Assembly (NCBI RefSeq): GCF_900609065.1
Contig: NZ_UXAU01000041.1
Coordinates: 1 to 64,000, forward strand
Direction: 5' to 3'
Source: Arthrobacter ulcerisalmonis
Lineage (GTDB): Bacteria > Actinomycetota > Actinomycetes > Actinomycetales > Micrococcaceae
Length of the DNA: 64,000 bases
Under the pieces are notes generated by a model that had not been told where the DNA came from, made no database searches, and was given only the letters and a program-made list of their open reading frames with translations. Positions 1 through 9,187 of the stretch are shown in pieces; position 1 is the first letter of the stretch, and each line of letters begins with the position of its first letter. The position numbers and the translations under genes were made by a program.

Positions 1-58
1 CACCCACCCAAACAACCCACCGCCGTCGCACACCACAAACCCAAAAGCGGCGTCACCC

Positions 59-140
59 GCAACAACCCCGGGAGGGATGTCGAAACCGGCGCAACAACCC
101 CGGGAAGGATGTCGAAACCGGCGCAACAACGCCGGGAGGG
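59..140. repeat. 32-bp tandem repeat, about 2.6 copies
   Basis: Two adjacent 32-bp units (59-90 and 91-122) start with GCAACAACCCCGGGA and end with GTCGAAACCGGC, differing at one base; a third copy is cut after about 18 bases (123-140) with one further change. There is no unique spacer between copies, so this is a plain tandem repeat and not a CRISPR array. It lies in the gene-free segment 1-331. Frame 1 is open from the window edge to a TAG at 196-198, so the tail of an upstream gene cannot be excluded, but nothing recognisable is encoded. The rest of 141-331 shows no clear feature besides the ribosome binding site of the next gene. Confidence 0.75.
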
Positions 141-331
141 TTGGTGTGAACATGTCCACCATCACCTCTTGTTTTGGGCGGAGCGTGCCGTCCGCTAGCG
201 TGGCTCCTTTAGAATTGATACAGATGTACGGACTTCGAAGCGCTTGATTTCGGGTTGCGTAGGAAAACAAAACACGGAACAGAGCGGCTGCAGTTGGCGC
301 CAGCGGTCGGCTCACAACAGGAGGAATCCCC

Positions 332-2389
332 ATGGCCGAGCACAACGGCGGTAACCGAGGCAACAACCGAGGACCGTTCAGGGGGAACAACTCCGGTGGT
401 GAGTCGCGTGTATTCGGCGCGCGCGACAATGGCGGCAACGACCGTAAGCCCTACGGCGATCGGGACAACTCGAAGTCTTTTGGTGACCGTCCCCGTCGTG
501 ACGGTGACGCCGGCCCGCGCGGCTTTGGCGGTGCAGGCCGTGGCGCTGGTGCCGGAGGGTCAGACCGCGGCGAACGCAAGCCTTTCGGTGACCGGCAGGA
601 TCGTCCTGAGCGTCAGGGGCGCGATGATCGCGGCGGCCCGCGTGGCTTCGGTGGCGCAGGCTCCAATGACCGTGGTGAGCGTAAGCCCTACAGTGACAGG
701 GATAACCCCCGCTCGTTCGGTGACCGCAAGCCCTTCGGCGATCGTCCGCGGCGCGACGGCGACAGTGGCCCCCGCGGTTTCGGTGGCTCGGGCCGAGGCG
801 CTGGTGCCGGGGGATCAGACCGCGGCGAACGCAAGCCTTTCGGTGACCGGCAGGATCGTCCTGAGCGTCAGGGTCGCGATGATCGCGGCCCGCGTGGCTT
901 CGGTGGCGCAGGCTCCAACGACCGTGGTGAGCGGAAGCCCTACGGTGACAGGGACAATTCCCGCTCCTTCGGTGACCGCAAGCCCTTCGGCGATCGTCCG
1001 CGTCGTGACGACGCTGGCCCCCGTGGCTTCGGTGGTGCAGGCCGTGGCGAAGGCGCATCAGACCGCGGCGACCGCAAGCCCTTCGGCGACCGTCAAGATC
1101 GTCCCGACCGCCAGGGTCGCGATGATCGCGGCCCGCGTGGCTTCGGCGGCGGCGCAGGCCGCGGTGCCGGTGGATCGGATCGTGGTGATCGGAAGCCTTA
1201 CGGTGACCGGGAGAACTCCCGCTCGTTCGGTGATCGCAAACCTTTCGGTGACCGCCCAGACCGCGGCGACCGTCCCGACCGCGGCGATCGCCAAGACCGT
1301 TCCTACAGCCAAGATCGCCGTCAAGGAGATGACCGCAGGGACAGCGCACCGCGCAGCTTCGGTCATGACCGTGAAGAGCGTCCTGTCCGCGTGCCCAACG
1401 CTCGGGACCTCCGCAGCGCCAACCGCCCTGACCGGGAGCGTTCGCCCGAAATCGACGAGGATGTGACGGGCAAGGAACTTGACCGCCCCACACAGCACCA
1501 GATCAAAACACTGGAGCCCAAGAGCGCAGAGTGGGTGGCGCGCCACTTGGTGATGGCGGGTCGCCTGATCGATGACGAACCTGAGCTGTCATTTCAGCAT
1601 GCCCTCGCGGCGAGCCGTCGTGGCGGCCGGTTGGCAGTGGTCCGCGAAGCCGTGGGCCTGACGGCTTACGCTGCCGGCCACTATGGTGAGGCGCTGCGTG
1701 AATTCCGTACCTACCGCCGCATCAGTGGCTCGAACGTGCACTTGCCTGTCATGGCGGACTGCGAACGCGGTCTTGGCCGTCCCGATCGTGCCCTTGACGT
1801 GGTTCGCTCGGAGGAAGCCAAGGATCTGGACGCTCCCGGCAAGGTGGAGTTGGCGATTGTCGCAGCTGGAGCCCGGACGGACCTCGGTCAGCTGGATGCG
1901 GCCGTGGCCGAGTTGGAGATCACCCAGCTGGACCTGCACCGAGCCTTCTCCTACAGCCCGCGCCTCTTCCGCGCCTACGCCAACGCGCTCGAAGCCGTTG
2001 GCCGGACGGACGATGCCAGCACCTGGAGCAAGCAGGCCGTGGTCGCCGAGAACGCCCTGGGCCAGGGTGTTGATGAGGAACCTGACATTATCGACCTCGG
2101 TTGGGACGAGGAAGAGGAAGCACGCGAGGAGGCCGAGCGCCGTCGTACCTTGGCGGATGCCGCCAGCGCAGCCCAGAACGCTACCAGCGCAAAGGTTGAC
2201 GACGCTGCTGCTGGCACGGACAAGGATGCAGCGAACGACGACGGCGATCCCCAGGACGCGGCCATCGAGGACGCAGAATCGGACTACTTCGAGTCCGACG
2301 ACGCCGAATCGGACGAGGACTCTGCCGAGTCCGAAGAGGGCGTAGAAGCTCCCGAAGCCAACAGCCACGACGATCGCCGGGAAGACTGA
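332..2389 (+). CDS. TPR-like protein with long Arg/Gly/Asp-rich repeat domain and acidic tail
   Basis: Three compositional parts are visible in 685 residues. Residues 1 to about 370 are low complexity, built from recurring blocks such as GDRKPFGDRP, GPRGFGGAGRG and SDRGERKPFGDRQDRP, highly charged and RG-rich. Residues about 376-575 form an alpha-helical, TPR-like core (for example LSFQHALAASRR, YGEALREFRTYRR, GRTDDASTWSKQA). Residues about 578-685 are strongly acidic (DEEEEAREEAE, SDDAESDEDSAES). The start at 332 has AGGAGG seven bases upstream. It is followed after 5 bp by the HAD gene and stands where mycobacteria have the TPR gene Rv1691. The function is unknown; RG-rich disordered regions often bind RNA, so an RNA- or ribosome-related role is only an inference. 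The frame-shifted ORFs over this region are artefacts of the repeats. Confidence 0.85.
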   Translation: MAEHNGGNRGNNRGPFRGNNSGGESRVFGARDNGGNDRKPYGDRDNSKSFGDRPRRDGDAGPRGFGGAGRGAGAGGSDRGERKPFGDRQDRPERQGRDDRGGPRGFGGAGSNDRGERKPYSDRDNPRSFGDRKPFGDRPRRDGDSGPRGFGGSGRGAGAGGSDRGERKPFGDRQDRPERQGRDDRGPRGFGGAGSNDRGERKPYGDRDNSRSFGDRKPFGDRPRRDDAGPRGFGGAGRGEGASDRGDRKPFGDRQDRPDRQGRDDRGPRGFGGGAGRGAGGSDRGDRKPYGDRENSRSFGDRKPFGDRPDRGDRPDRGDRQDRSYSQDRRQGDDRRDSAPRSFGHDREERPVRVPNARDLRSANRPDRERSPEIDEDVTGKELDRPTQHQIKTLEPKSAEWVARHLVMAGRLIDDEPELSFQHALAASRRGGRLAVVREAVGLTAYAAGHYGEALREFRTYRRISGSNVHLPVMADCERGLGRPDRALDVVRSEEAKDLDAPGKVELAIVAAGARTDLGQLDAAVAELEITQLDLHRAFSYSPRLFRAYANALEAVGRTDDASTWSKQAVVAENALGQGVDEEPDIIDLGWDEEEEAREEAERRRTLADAASAAQNATSAKVDDAAAGTDKDAANDDGDPQDAAIEDAESDYFESDDAESDEDSAESEEGVEAPEANSHDDRRED

Positions 2390-2394
2390 CCCGT

Positions 2395-3384
2395 ATGCCG
2401 GAAGCGACCCTGATCTCGCACTTCGATGCGCTGTTGGCTGACCTGGATGGCGTGGTCTATGCAGGGCCCCACGCCATCCCGGGCGCCATCGATTCGCTGC
2501 AGCAGTTGGCCGGGCTCGGAGTGGGCCTGGGCTACGTGACCAACAACGCATCCAGGTCTCCTGCCCAGGTCGCCGCCCACCTGCGGGAATTGGGTGCGCC
2601 GGCTGAGGACAACCAGGTGGTCAGTTCGTCGCAGGCAGCGGCGGATCTGCTCGCGGCCAGGTTGCCCGCGGGATCCAACGTTTTGGTGACGGGCAGTCCC
2701 GCGTTGGCCCATGAGTTGGAGCTCGTGGGGCTGGTGCCCGTGCGCAGCCAGGCCGATGATCCCGTGGCGGTAGTCCAGGGGTTCAGCCCGGATCTGGGCT
2801 GGAAAGACCTCGCCGAGGCCACGTATGTGGTGCGAGCGGGGGCGTTGTGGGTTGCCACGAATACTGACATGTCCATCCCGCAGGAACGCGGCATCGCCCC
2901 CGGCAACGGCACCCTGGTGTCAGCCGTCGCCGCAGCCACCGGGCAGCAGCCGCTCGTGGCGGGCAAGCCTGAGGCGCCGCTGTTCCACTCTGCCGCCAAG
3001 CGTCTGTCCGCGCAGCGTCCGCTGGTGGTGGGGGATCGGCTGGACACCGATATCCTGGGCGGCAACAACGCCGGATTCGCCACGGCCGCGGTCCTGACCG
3101 GCGTCGACACCACCCTCAGCATCCTGGCGGCCCGGACTGCGGAGCGCCCGCAGTACATCATCGGCAGTCTGCCGGAACTGTTCGAGCCCTATCCAGAGGT
3201 AACGCACGACGACGGCACGTACTCCTGCGGTACGGCGACGGCGCGCGTGGCTGGCAGCGCCGTGGGCATCATCGGCCGCGAGGACAGCCTGGACTCGTGG
3301 CGGGCAGCGTGCGCTGCGTGGTGGGCGGCCACTCCGGACGCCGCGACTGCCCAAGCGCCCCAGTTGACCTGGCTCAATCACTAG
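2395..3384 (+). CDS. HAD-IIA family sugar-phosphatase-like hydrolase
   Basis: HAD-superfamily phosphatase of the NagD/PGP subfamily. The catalytic motif DLDGVVY lies near residue 17, where the first Asp is the nucleophile and the second the acid/base. The cap region follows (GLGYVTNNASRSPAQ). Motif III Lys is in GKPEAPLF and motif IV is VVGDRLDTDILGGNNAG. The length (329 aa) is slightly above the usual 260-300 aa, with an extra C-terminal segment of about 50 residues. It is the second gene of the operon TPR-HAD-small ORF-tlyA, matching mycobacterial Rv1692, reported to be a glycerol-3-phosphate phosphatase. The substrate here cannot be read from sequence; glycerol 3-phosphate is a reasonable guess. 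Confidence 0.9.
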   Translation: MPEATLISHFDALLADLDGVVYAGPHAIPGAIDSLQQLAGLGVGLGYVTNNASRSPAQVAAHLRELGAPAEDNQVVSSSQAAADLLAARLPAGSNVLVTGSPALAHELELVGLVPVRSQADDPVAVVQGFSPDLGWKDLAEATYVVRAGALWVATNTDMSIPQERGIAPGNGTLVSAVAAATGQQPLVAGKPEAPLFHSAAKRLSAQRPLVVGDRLDTDILGGNNAGFATAAVLTGVDTTLSILAARTAERPQYIIGSLPELFEPYPEVTHDDGTYSCGTATARVAGSAVGIIGREDSLDSWRAACAAWWAATPDAATAQAPQLTWLNH

Positions 3385-3393
3385 ACTGGTTGG
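3382..3393 (+). promoter_or_regulatory. TAGACT -10 element six bases before an ATG (leaderless start)
   Basis: TAGACT at 3382-3387 is followed by six bases and the ATG of the next gene at 3394. This spacing would place transcription initiation on or next to the start codon, and no Shine-Dalgarno sequence is present. It starts inside the HAD stop-codon region, suggesting a secondary promoter within the operon. No good -35 at 17 bp. Confidence 0.45.
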
Positions 3394-3675
3394 ATGACCG
3401 AGCTGAGCGCACCCGAACCTCATGACGCGGCCCAGCAACCACTGGGCTGGCCGGTACCAGCCAGCCCGGTGGCTGATTCCGCCGTAGCTGCGGCGTTGGC
3501 GGCCCTTGCGGAGATCCCGGCGCAGCCCGTTGCACAGCAGCAGGAAACGTACGCGGTGCTCCACGATGAACTGTTGGCCGCCCTCAACGCTGAACCAGCA
3601 AGCGTCCAACCAGCCAACTTCCCACACCCGTCGGCCGCAAAGCTCACGAAAACTGCCCACGAAGGGACCATCTGA
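3394..3675 (+). CDS. Small hypothetical protein between HAD hydrolase and TlyA
   Basis: A 93-residue Ala/Pro-rich protein with a predicted helical centre (VAAALAALAEIP, ETYAVLHDELLAALN) and no signal peptide or membrane segment. The TGA overlaps the ATG of tlyA (TGATG), which indicates translational coupling. M. tuberculosis has a similarly small ORF, Rv1693, in the same place, so the gene seems conserved in position although not obviously in sequence. I do not recognise a domain. It could be a partner or chaperone of TlyA; that is only a guess from position. Confidence 0.75.
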   Translation: MTELSAPEPHDAAQQPLGWPVPASPVADSAVAAALAALAEIPAQPVAQQQETYAVLHDELLAALNAEPASVQPANFPHPSAAKLTKTAHEGTI

Positions 3676-4490
3676 TGCCGGTTCGCCTCGACCAGGCGTT
3701 GGTGGCCCGTGGCTTGGCCCGTTCGCGGACCCATGCGGCAAGCCTGATCGCCGAAGGCAAGGTTAGTTCGGCGGGTCAGGTTCTGGCCAAGGCGTCCCTT
3801 CAAATACCCGAGGACCGGGAACTCGCTGTTGAACGCGATGACCAGGACATCTATGTGAGCCGTGCCGGGCACAAGCTGGCGGGCGCGTTGGACGCCTTCC
3901 CGGACATCGTGGTGACCGGCAGGCGGTGCCTTGATGCTGGCGCATCGACCGGCGGATTCACTGACGTGCTGCTCAGGCGGGGCGCCGCGCACGTGGTGGC
4001 GGTCGACGTCGGGCATGACCAGCTGGTGCCCAGCATCCGTACCGATCCACGCGTGGAAGTTCATGAGGGCATGAACGTCAGGTACATGACGGCGGCGGAT
4101 ATTGGCGGCACCGCGGCGCTGACGGTGGCAGACCTGTCGTTCATCTCGCTGACCTTGGTGGCAGTGCCTTTGGCCCTGGCAACTGAGCCGGGCGGGGACC
4201 TGGTGCTCATGGTGAAGCCACAGTTTGAGATCGGCAAGGACCGGCTGGGCAAGAACGGCGTGGTCACTTCGGAACGGGAACGCCGGATGGCAGTGGCGAA
4301 AGTTGCTGCCGCCGCCGTCGACGCCGGGACTGAGCTTCGCGATCTGGCGGCCAGTCCGCTGCCCGGCCAGGACGGAAACGTCGAATACTTCCTGTGGATA
4401 ACGCGCAGGATGACCTTGGACCTGCCTAAGATCGAAGAGCGGGAAGCAGCTGTTGCTGCCTTGCTCGGGCGTATCTGGCCGAATCACTAG
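3675..4490 (+). CDS. tlyA: TlyA family rRNA 2'-O-methyltransferase
   Basis: 271 aa, the usual family length. The N-terminus is an S4 RNA-binding domain (RLDQALVARGLARSRTHAAS). The C-terminal FtsJ-like Rossmann fold has the SAM motif DAGASTGGFTDVLLRRGA near residue 92, and the conserved LVLMVKPQFEIGK segment carries the catalytic Lys. TlyA in mycobacteria methylates 16S and 23S rRNA riboses and is required for capreomycin susceptibility; the same activity is inferred here. The start codon overlaps the stop of the preceding small gene, and NAD kinase follows after 13 bp. Confidence 0.93.
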   Translation: MPVRLDQALVARGLARSRTHAASLIAEGKVSSAGQVLAKASLQIPEDRELAVERDDQDIYVSRAGHKLAGALDAFPDIVVTGRRCLDAGASTGGFTDVLLRRGAAHVVAVDVGHDQLVPSIRTDPRVEVHEGMNVRYMTAADIGGTAALTVADLSFISLTLVAVPLALATEPGGDLVLMVKPQFEIGKDRLGKNGVVTSERERRMAVAKVAAAAVDAGTELRDLAASPLPGQDGNVEYFLWITRRMTLDLPKIEEREAAVAALLGRIWPNH

Positions 4491-4503
4491 AGAGCGGAAC
4501 CTG

Positions 4504-5541
4504 ATGAGCAGGCGTGTCCTTGTCCTTGCCCACACCGGCCGCGAGGAATCCTTGAAGGCTGCCTGGGAAGCGTGTGCCCTGTTGCACGGCTCCGGCATGA
4601 TTCCGGTCATGCAGGATTCCGAGCAAGCTGACATGGAGCGGTTCTTCGGACATTTGGCCCAGCCGGTCGAGATCCTCAACGACCATGTTGAACTGCAAGA
4701 TGTTGAACTGGTCATGGTGCTGGGCGGCGACGGCACCATCCTGCGGGCGGCCGAGCTGGTCCGCGAGGTGGACGTACCCTTGTTGGGCGTGAACCTAGGC
4801 CACGTTGGCTTCCTGGCCGAGAGCGAGCGGGCCGATCTTGCCCTGACCGTGGAGTGGATCGCCAGCCGCGATTACACGGTCGAGGAGCGGATGACCATTG
4901 ACATCCAGGTGTGGGTCCGCGGCCAACGGATTTGGCACACGTGGGCTTTGAACGAGGCCGCAATCGAGAAAGCGGACCGGGAGCGCATGCTCGAAGTGGT
5001 GACGGAAGTGGACGAACGCCCGCTCACGTCCTTTGGTTGCGACGGCATTGTGGTGGCCACGCCCACCGGGTCCACCGCCTACGCTTTTTCTGCCGGCGGA
5101 CCCGTGGTGTGGCCGGAGGTGGAGGCCCTGGTGATCGTGCCGATCAGCGCGCACGCGCTCTTCGCCAAGCCGTTGGTGGTCTCGCCGAGATCCCGGCTGG
5201 CAGTGGAAATCCTCACCCGAACGGATGCCCAAGGCGTCCTGTGGTGCGACGGCAGGCGATCCGTTGACCTGCCACCGGGCGCGCGGGTGGAAGTCACCAA
5301 GTCCACCACCCCTGTACGCCTCGCCAGGACCCATCAGACACCGTTTTCCGCCCGTCTGGTCCGGAAATTCGAACTCCCCATCCACGGTTGGCGCGGCCCC
5401 GCGCCCAAGACCAGCCAGGTCACCACCGGGCCCGTCCCGATTGTCCGCACCCTACGCACCTTGCCGCCGCTGCAGGCCCCGGAAGGGGTAACCGGGGCGG
5501 CGCCCGACGCTTTCCCCACCGATCCGCCAACTGCGAAGTGA
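4504..5541 (+). CDS. nadK: NAD kinase
   Basis: Phosphorylates NAD to NADP with ATP or polyphosphate. The diagnostic GGDGT motif is at residues 74-78 (VMVLGGDGTILRA), followed by GVNLGHVGFLAE and the NAD-binding PTGSTAYAFSAGG at 187 onward. The reading frame extends upstream to a TTG at 4453 inside tlyA, but the ATG at 4504, which gives MSRRVLVLAHTGR, is preferred because it begins the fold at the expected place and clears tlyA. The 345-aa protein has about 50 Pro/Thr-rich residues after the catalytic domain, as is common in actinobacteria. recN follows after 4 bp. Confidence 0.93.
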   Translation: MSRRVLVLAHTGREESLKAAWEACALLHGSGMIPVMQDSEQADMERFFGHLAQPVEILNDHVELQDVELVMVLGGDGTILRAAELVREVDVPLLGVNLGHVGFLAESERADLALTVEWIASRDYTVEERMTIDIQVWVRGQRIWHTWALNEAAIEKADRERMLEVVTEVDERPLTSFGCDGIVVATPTGSTAYAFSAGGPVVWPEVEALVIVPISAHALFAKPLVVSPRSRLAVEILTRTDAQGVLWCDGRRSVDLPPGARVEVTKSTTPVRLARTHQTPFSARLVRKFELPIHGWRGPAPKTSQVTTGPVPIVRTLRTLPPLQAPEGVTGAAPDAFPTDPPTAK

Positions 5542-5545
5542 AGCC

Positions 5546-7285
5546 ATGCTTGAAGAACTGAGAATCCGCGATCTGGGCGTCATCACCGACGCCACGCTGC
5601 CGCTGGGCCCAGGGCTGAGCGTCGTCACCGGCGAAACAGGCGCCGGCAAAACCATGGTGGTCACCGCCGTCGGGCTGCTGCTGGGTGCCCGCTCCGACGC
5701 AGGAGCTGTCCGCAGCGGGGCCAAGAGTGCCACCGCGGAGGCCGTGCTGAGGCTCCCCAGCGGGCATCCCGCCGTCGTCCGGGCCGTGGACGCCGGCGCG
5801 GTCATTGAGGAGTACGACGGCGGCGCGGAGTTGATCCTCGCCCGTCGACTGGGTGCTGACGGCCGCAGCCGTGCCTTCTTGGGCGGCCGGGCCGCCCCCG
5901 TGGGAGTCCTGGCCGAAATTGGTGAGCAACTGGTGGTGGTCCATGGCCAGTCAGACCAGATTCGACTGAAGGGCGCAGCTGCCCAACGCGGTGCGCTCGA
6001 CAAGTTTGCCGGGTCGGGCCTGGCGACGTCGATGGCTGCCTATCAGGAGCTCTACGCCCATTGGCGCGCCAGCCAGGCAGAACTGGATGAGCTGCAGAGC
6101 GCGGCGCGTGACCGGTTGCGTGAGGCCGAGTCCTTGGCTGTAGCCCTCGCCGAGATTGATGAGATTGAGCCACAGCCGGGCGAGGACGAGGCCCTCAAAG
6201 CCGAAGCCGTGAAGTTGGCCAACGTTGAGGAGTTACGGATCGCGGCGACCACCGCCCAGCAGGCACTCATCGCGGAGGATTTCGGTGACTCCGGGGATGC
6301 CACCACCATGGTGGATGCTGCCAAACGCACCCTCGAGCATGTGGCGGAGCATGACGCGGAACTCGGCCAGGCTGCCGCCCGGCTCGCCGAGGTGGGCTTT
6401 CTGCTCAATGACATTGCCACGGATTTGGCCAGCTACCAGGCGGGCCTGGATTCCGAAGGGCCTGAGCGGCTGGCCGAAATCGAGGAGCGACGGGCCGCGT
6501 TAGCCAAACTGGTCCGCAAGTACGCCCCCACCATCGACGAAGTCCTCGAGTGGGCAGAGCGTTCGCGCATCCGGTACGACGAGCTGCAGGACGATTCCAC
6601 CCGGATCGAGGCCCTCGCCGCTGATGTGGTGCGGGCCGAGGCGGACCTGCGCAAGCAAGCCGCCGGCGTGACCAAAATTCGCACCAAGGCGGCCAAGGAC
6701 CTGTCTGCACGTGTCAGCGCCGAACTGACGGCCCTGGCCATGGCGGACGCCACGCTGGTGATCACCATGGAACCTGCCGGCGCGCTGGGACCCCACGGCG
6801 CAGACGAGATCGCCTTCCTGTTGCAGCCGCACTCCGGGGCACCAGCCCGTCCGCTGGGCAAGGGCGCGTCCGGTGGTGAATTGTCCCGGGTGATGCTGGC
6901 CATCGAGGTGGTCCTCGCCGCCGTGGACCCTGTGCCCACGTTTGTTTTCGATGAAGTGGACGCTGGCGTGGGTGGCCGGGCCGCCGTCGAAATTGGCCGC
7001 CGGTTGGCCATGCTGGCCCGCCATGTCCAGGTTCTGGTGGTGACCCACCTCCCGCAGGTGGCCGCCTTCGCAGACCAGCACATCACGGTGACCAAAACGT
7101 CCGTCAGGGGCGCCGACGGCGGCACTGCCACCGGGTTCACTTCCAGCGACGTCCGCCTCCTCAGCGATGCCGAGCGGGTCCGTGAGCTTGCTCGCATGCT
7201 GGCCGGACAGGAGGACTCGGAATCGGCGCGGGCCCATGCTCAGGAATTGCTGGATGACGCCAAGTTGCTGCCGCAACGGGCCTGA
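5546..7285 (+). CDS. recN: DNA repair protein RecN
   Basis: SMC-like ATPase for double-strand-break repair. Walker A is GETGAGKT at residues 29-36, the long coiled-coil arm spans about 150-400, the ABC signature is KGASGGELSRVMLA, and Walker B is TFVFDEVDAG near 465-474, followed by the RecN-typical HLPQVAAFADQH. Length 579 aa fits the family. The order tlyA-nadK-recN is conserved in actinobacteria. In mycobacteria two further genes separate recN from pyrG; here only 106 bp do. Confidence 0.95.
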   Translation: MLEELRIRDLGVITDATLPLGPGLSVVTGETGAGKTMVVTAVGLLLGARSDAGAVRSGAKSATAEAVLRLPSGHPAVVRAVDAGAVIEEYDGGAELILARRLGADGRSRAFLGGRAAPVGVLAEIGEQLVVVHGQSDQIRLKGAAAQRGALDKFAGSGLATSMAAYQELYAHWRASQAELDELQSAARDRLREAESLAVALAEIDEIEPQPGEDEALKAEAVKLANVEELRIAATTAQQALIAEDFGDSGDATTMVDAAKRTLEHVAEHDAELGQAAARLAEVGFLLNDIATDLASYQAGLDSEGPERLAEIEERRAALAKLVRKYAPTIDEVLEWAERSRIRYDELQDDSTRIEALAADVVRAEADLRKQAAGVTKIRTKAAKDLSARVSAELTALAMADATLVITMEPAGALGPHGADEIAFLLQPHSGAPARPLGKGASGGELSRVMLAIEVVLAAVDPVPTFVFDEVDAGVGGRAAVEIGRRLAMLARHVQVLVVTHLPQVAAFADQHITVTKTSVRGADGGTATGFTSSDVRLLSDAERVRELARMLAGQEDSESARAHAQELLDDAKLLPQRA

Positions 7286-7300
7286 GCCGCGTCAACCCCT

Positions 7301-7335
7301 TGATCAAGACGCTCCCTGAGACGCACACTTGATCA
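7301..7335. repeat. Inverted repeat TGATCAAG-N19-CTTGATCA before pyrG
   Basis: TGATCAAG at 7301-7308 and its exact reverse complement CTTGATCA at 7328-7335 flank a 19-bp spacer in the recN-pyrG gap. There is no U-run after it, so it is not a standard terminator. It could be an operator or an mRNA hairpin; no regulator is assigned. Confidence 0.4.
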
Positions 7336-7391
7336 TTTGGGGCAGCAGGTGTGGTGGAGACCAAAGATGTGGCGACCGGTGGAAGGCTCAA

Positions 7392-9161
7392 ATGATGATA
7401 GGCTCGAATTCCGTGGTGCAGCGATCAAATTCCCGTGTAAATTCCCGGTTTCCGGGTTCATCCAAGACGACCAAACACATCTTCGTAACCGGTGGTGTGG
7501 CGTCCTCGCTCGGTAAGGGACTCACGGCTTCCAGCCTTGGTCACCTCCTGCGGGCCCGCGGTTTGTCTGTAACAATGCAGAAGCTCGATCCCTATCTGAA
7601 TGTGGATCCGGGCACCATGAACCCGTTCCAGCACGGCGAGGTCTTCGTCACGGACGATGGCGCTGAGACTGACCTGGACATCGGGCACTACGAGCGCTTC
7701 CTCGACGAAAACCTCGAGGGTTCCGCCAACGTCACCACCGGTCAGGTGTACTCCACCGTGATCGCCAAGGAACGTCGTGGCGAGTACCTCGGTGACACCG
7801 TCCAGGTCATCCCGCACATCACGGACGAGATCAAGCGCCGGATGCGGCTGCCCGCCGAAGGCAAGAACGCACCGGACGTCATCATCACCGAAATCGGCGG
7901 CACGGTGGGCGACATCGAGTCGCAGCCGTTCCTCGAATCGGCCCGCCAGGTGCGCCAGGACGTAGGCCGCGGCAACGTGTTCTTCGTCCACGTCTCGCTA
8001 GTTCCGTACATCGGACCGTCGCAGGAACTGAAGACCAAACCCACGCAGCACTCCGTGGCAGCATTGCGGTCCATCGGCATCCAGCCCGAAGCGATCGTCA
8101 TCCGCTCCGACCGCGAAATCCCCGAAGCCATGAGCGCCAAAATTGGCCGCATGTGCGACGTGGACCTCGAAGCCGTCATCGGCTGCCCGGACGCGCCCAG
8201 CATCTACGACATTCCCAAGACCCTGCACCGGCAAGGCTTGGATTCGTACATTGTGCGAGCCTTGAACCTGCCGTTCAAGGACGTCGACTGGACCAGCTGG
8301 GACAAGCTCCTCGAAGCTGTGCACAACCCCCGGCACGAGGTCGAAATTGCCTTGGTGGGCAAGTACATCGACCTGCCGGACGCCTACCTCTCCGTCACCG
8401 AGGCACTGCGTGCCGGTGGCTTCGCCAACGAAACCAAGGTCAAGATCCGCTGGGTCCCCTCGGACGAATGCGAAACCCACGAAGGCGCTGTCAAGGCGCT
8501 CGACGGTGTCGACGCCATCTGCGTGCCGGGCGGCTTCGGTATCCGTGGCCTCGAAGGGAAGCTCGGGGCGCTGAAATTTGCCCGCGAAACCAAGCTCCCG
8601 GTCCTTGGCCTGTGCCTTGGCCTGCAGTGCATGGTCATCGAGTACGCACGCAACGTGGTGGGGCTGGAGGGTGCGTCCTCCAGCGAGTTCGAACCGGACT
8701 CCAAGTACCCCGTGATCGCCACCATGGAAGAGCAGCTTGAGTTTGTTGAAGGCGCCGGCGACCTCGGTGGAACCATGCGCCTGGGCCTCTATGAGGCAAA
8801 GCTGGACGCCGGGTCCGTCATTGCCACTACGTACGGAGCCACCACCGTCAGCGAACGCCACCGGCACCGCTACGAGGTCAACAACAAGTACCGTGACCAG
8901 ATCGCTGCCAAGGGCTTGGTCTTCTCCGGCACGTCCCCTGACGGCAAGCTGGTGGAGTACGTGGAGCTGCCCGCTGACGTTCACCCGTACTACGTGGCCA
9001 CGCAGGCGCACCCGGAACTGAGCTCACGACCCACCCGGCCGCACCCGCTGTTCGCCGGCCTGGTCAAGGCTGCGCTGGCGCACCAGAACGGTGCTTCCGA
9101 AGAGCTGCCCGAGTCGTTGACTGCTGACGCCGCTGAGCCCGGCGCCGTCGCGGCGAAGTAA
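7392..9161 (+). CDS. pyrG: CTP synthase (glutamine hydrolysing)
   Basis: Makes CTP from UTP, ATP and glutamine. The synthetase domain opens with [21 protein letters not shown] and contains the [20 protein letters not shown] segment. The class I glutamine amidotransferase domain has its nucleophile Cys408 in GLCLGLQCM and the His540/Glu542 dyad in QAHPELSS (numbering from 7392). The open frame reaches a TTG at 7329, but the ATG at 7392 has GGAAGG six bases upstream. A GTG at 7413, eight bases after a TAGGCT, is a possible leaderless alternative start. About 590 aa, with an Ala/Pro/Glu-rich tail. The pyrG-nudix-xerD order matches mycobacteria. Confidence 0.95.
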   Translation: MMIGSNSVVQRSNSRVNSRFPGSSKTTKHIFVTGGVASSLGKGLTASSLGHLLRARGLSVTMQKLDPYLNVDPGTMNPFQHGEVFVTDDGAETDLDIGHYERFLDENLEGSANVTTGQVYSTVIAKERRGEYLGDTVQVIPHITDEIKRRMRLPAEGKNAPDVIITEIGGTVGDIESQPFLESARQVRQDVGRGNVFFVHVSLVPYIGPSQELKTKPTQHSVAALRSIGIQPEAIVIRSDREIPEAMSAKIGRMCDVDLEAVIGCPDAPSIYDIPKTLHRQGLDSYIVRALNLPFKDVDWTSWDKLLEAVHNPRHEVEIALVGKYIDLPDAYLSVTEALRAGGFANETKVKIRWVPSDECETHEGAVKALDGVDAICVPGGFGIRGLEGKLGALKFARETKLPVLGLCLGLQCMVIEYARNVVGLEGASSSEFEPDSKYPVIATMEEQLEFVEGAGDLGGTMRLGLYEAKLDAGSVIATTYGATTVSERHRHRYEVNNKYRDQIAAKGLVFSGTSPDGKLVEYVELPADVHPYYVATQAHPELSSRPTRPHPLFAGLVKAALAHQNGASEELPESLTADAAEPGAVAAK

Positions 9162-9187
9162 CAACCCAACAGAAAAGAGACGGCGCG

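Noticed and set aside
59..140. CRISPR-like spaced repeats
   Set aside because: The 32-bp units are directly adjacent with no unique spacers and fewer than three full copies; no cas gene is present.
1..198. Open frame at the window edge
   Set aside because: Frame 1 is open to a TAG at 196 but crosses the tandem repeat and encodes no recognisable domain; a gene tail cannot be shown.
255..1546. Overlapping open frames on both strands across the TPR gene
   Set aside because: They follow the repeated codons of the real gene in other frames and have no ribosome binding site or domain.
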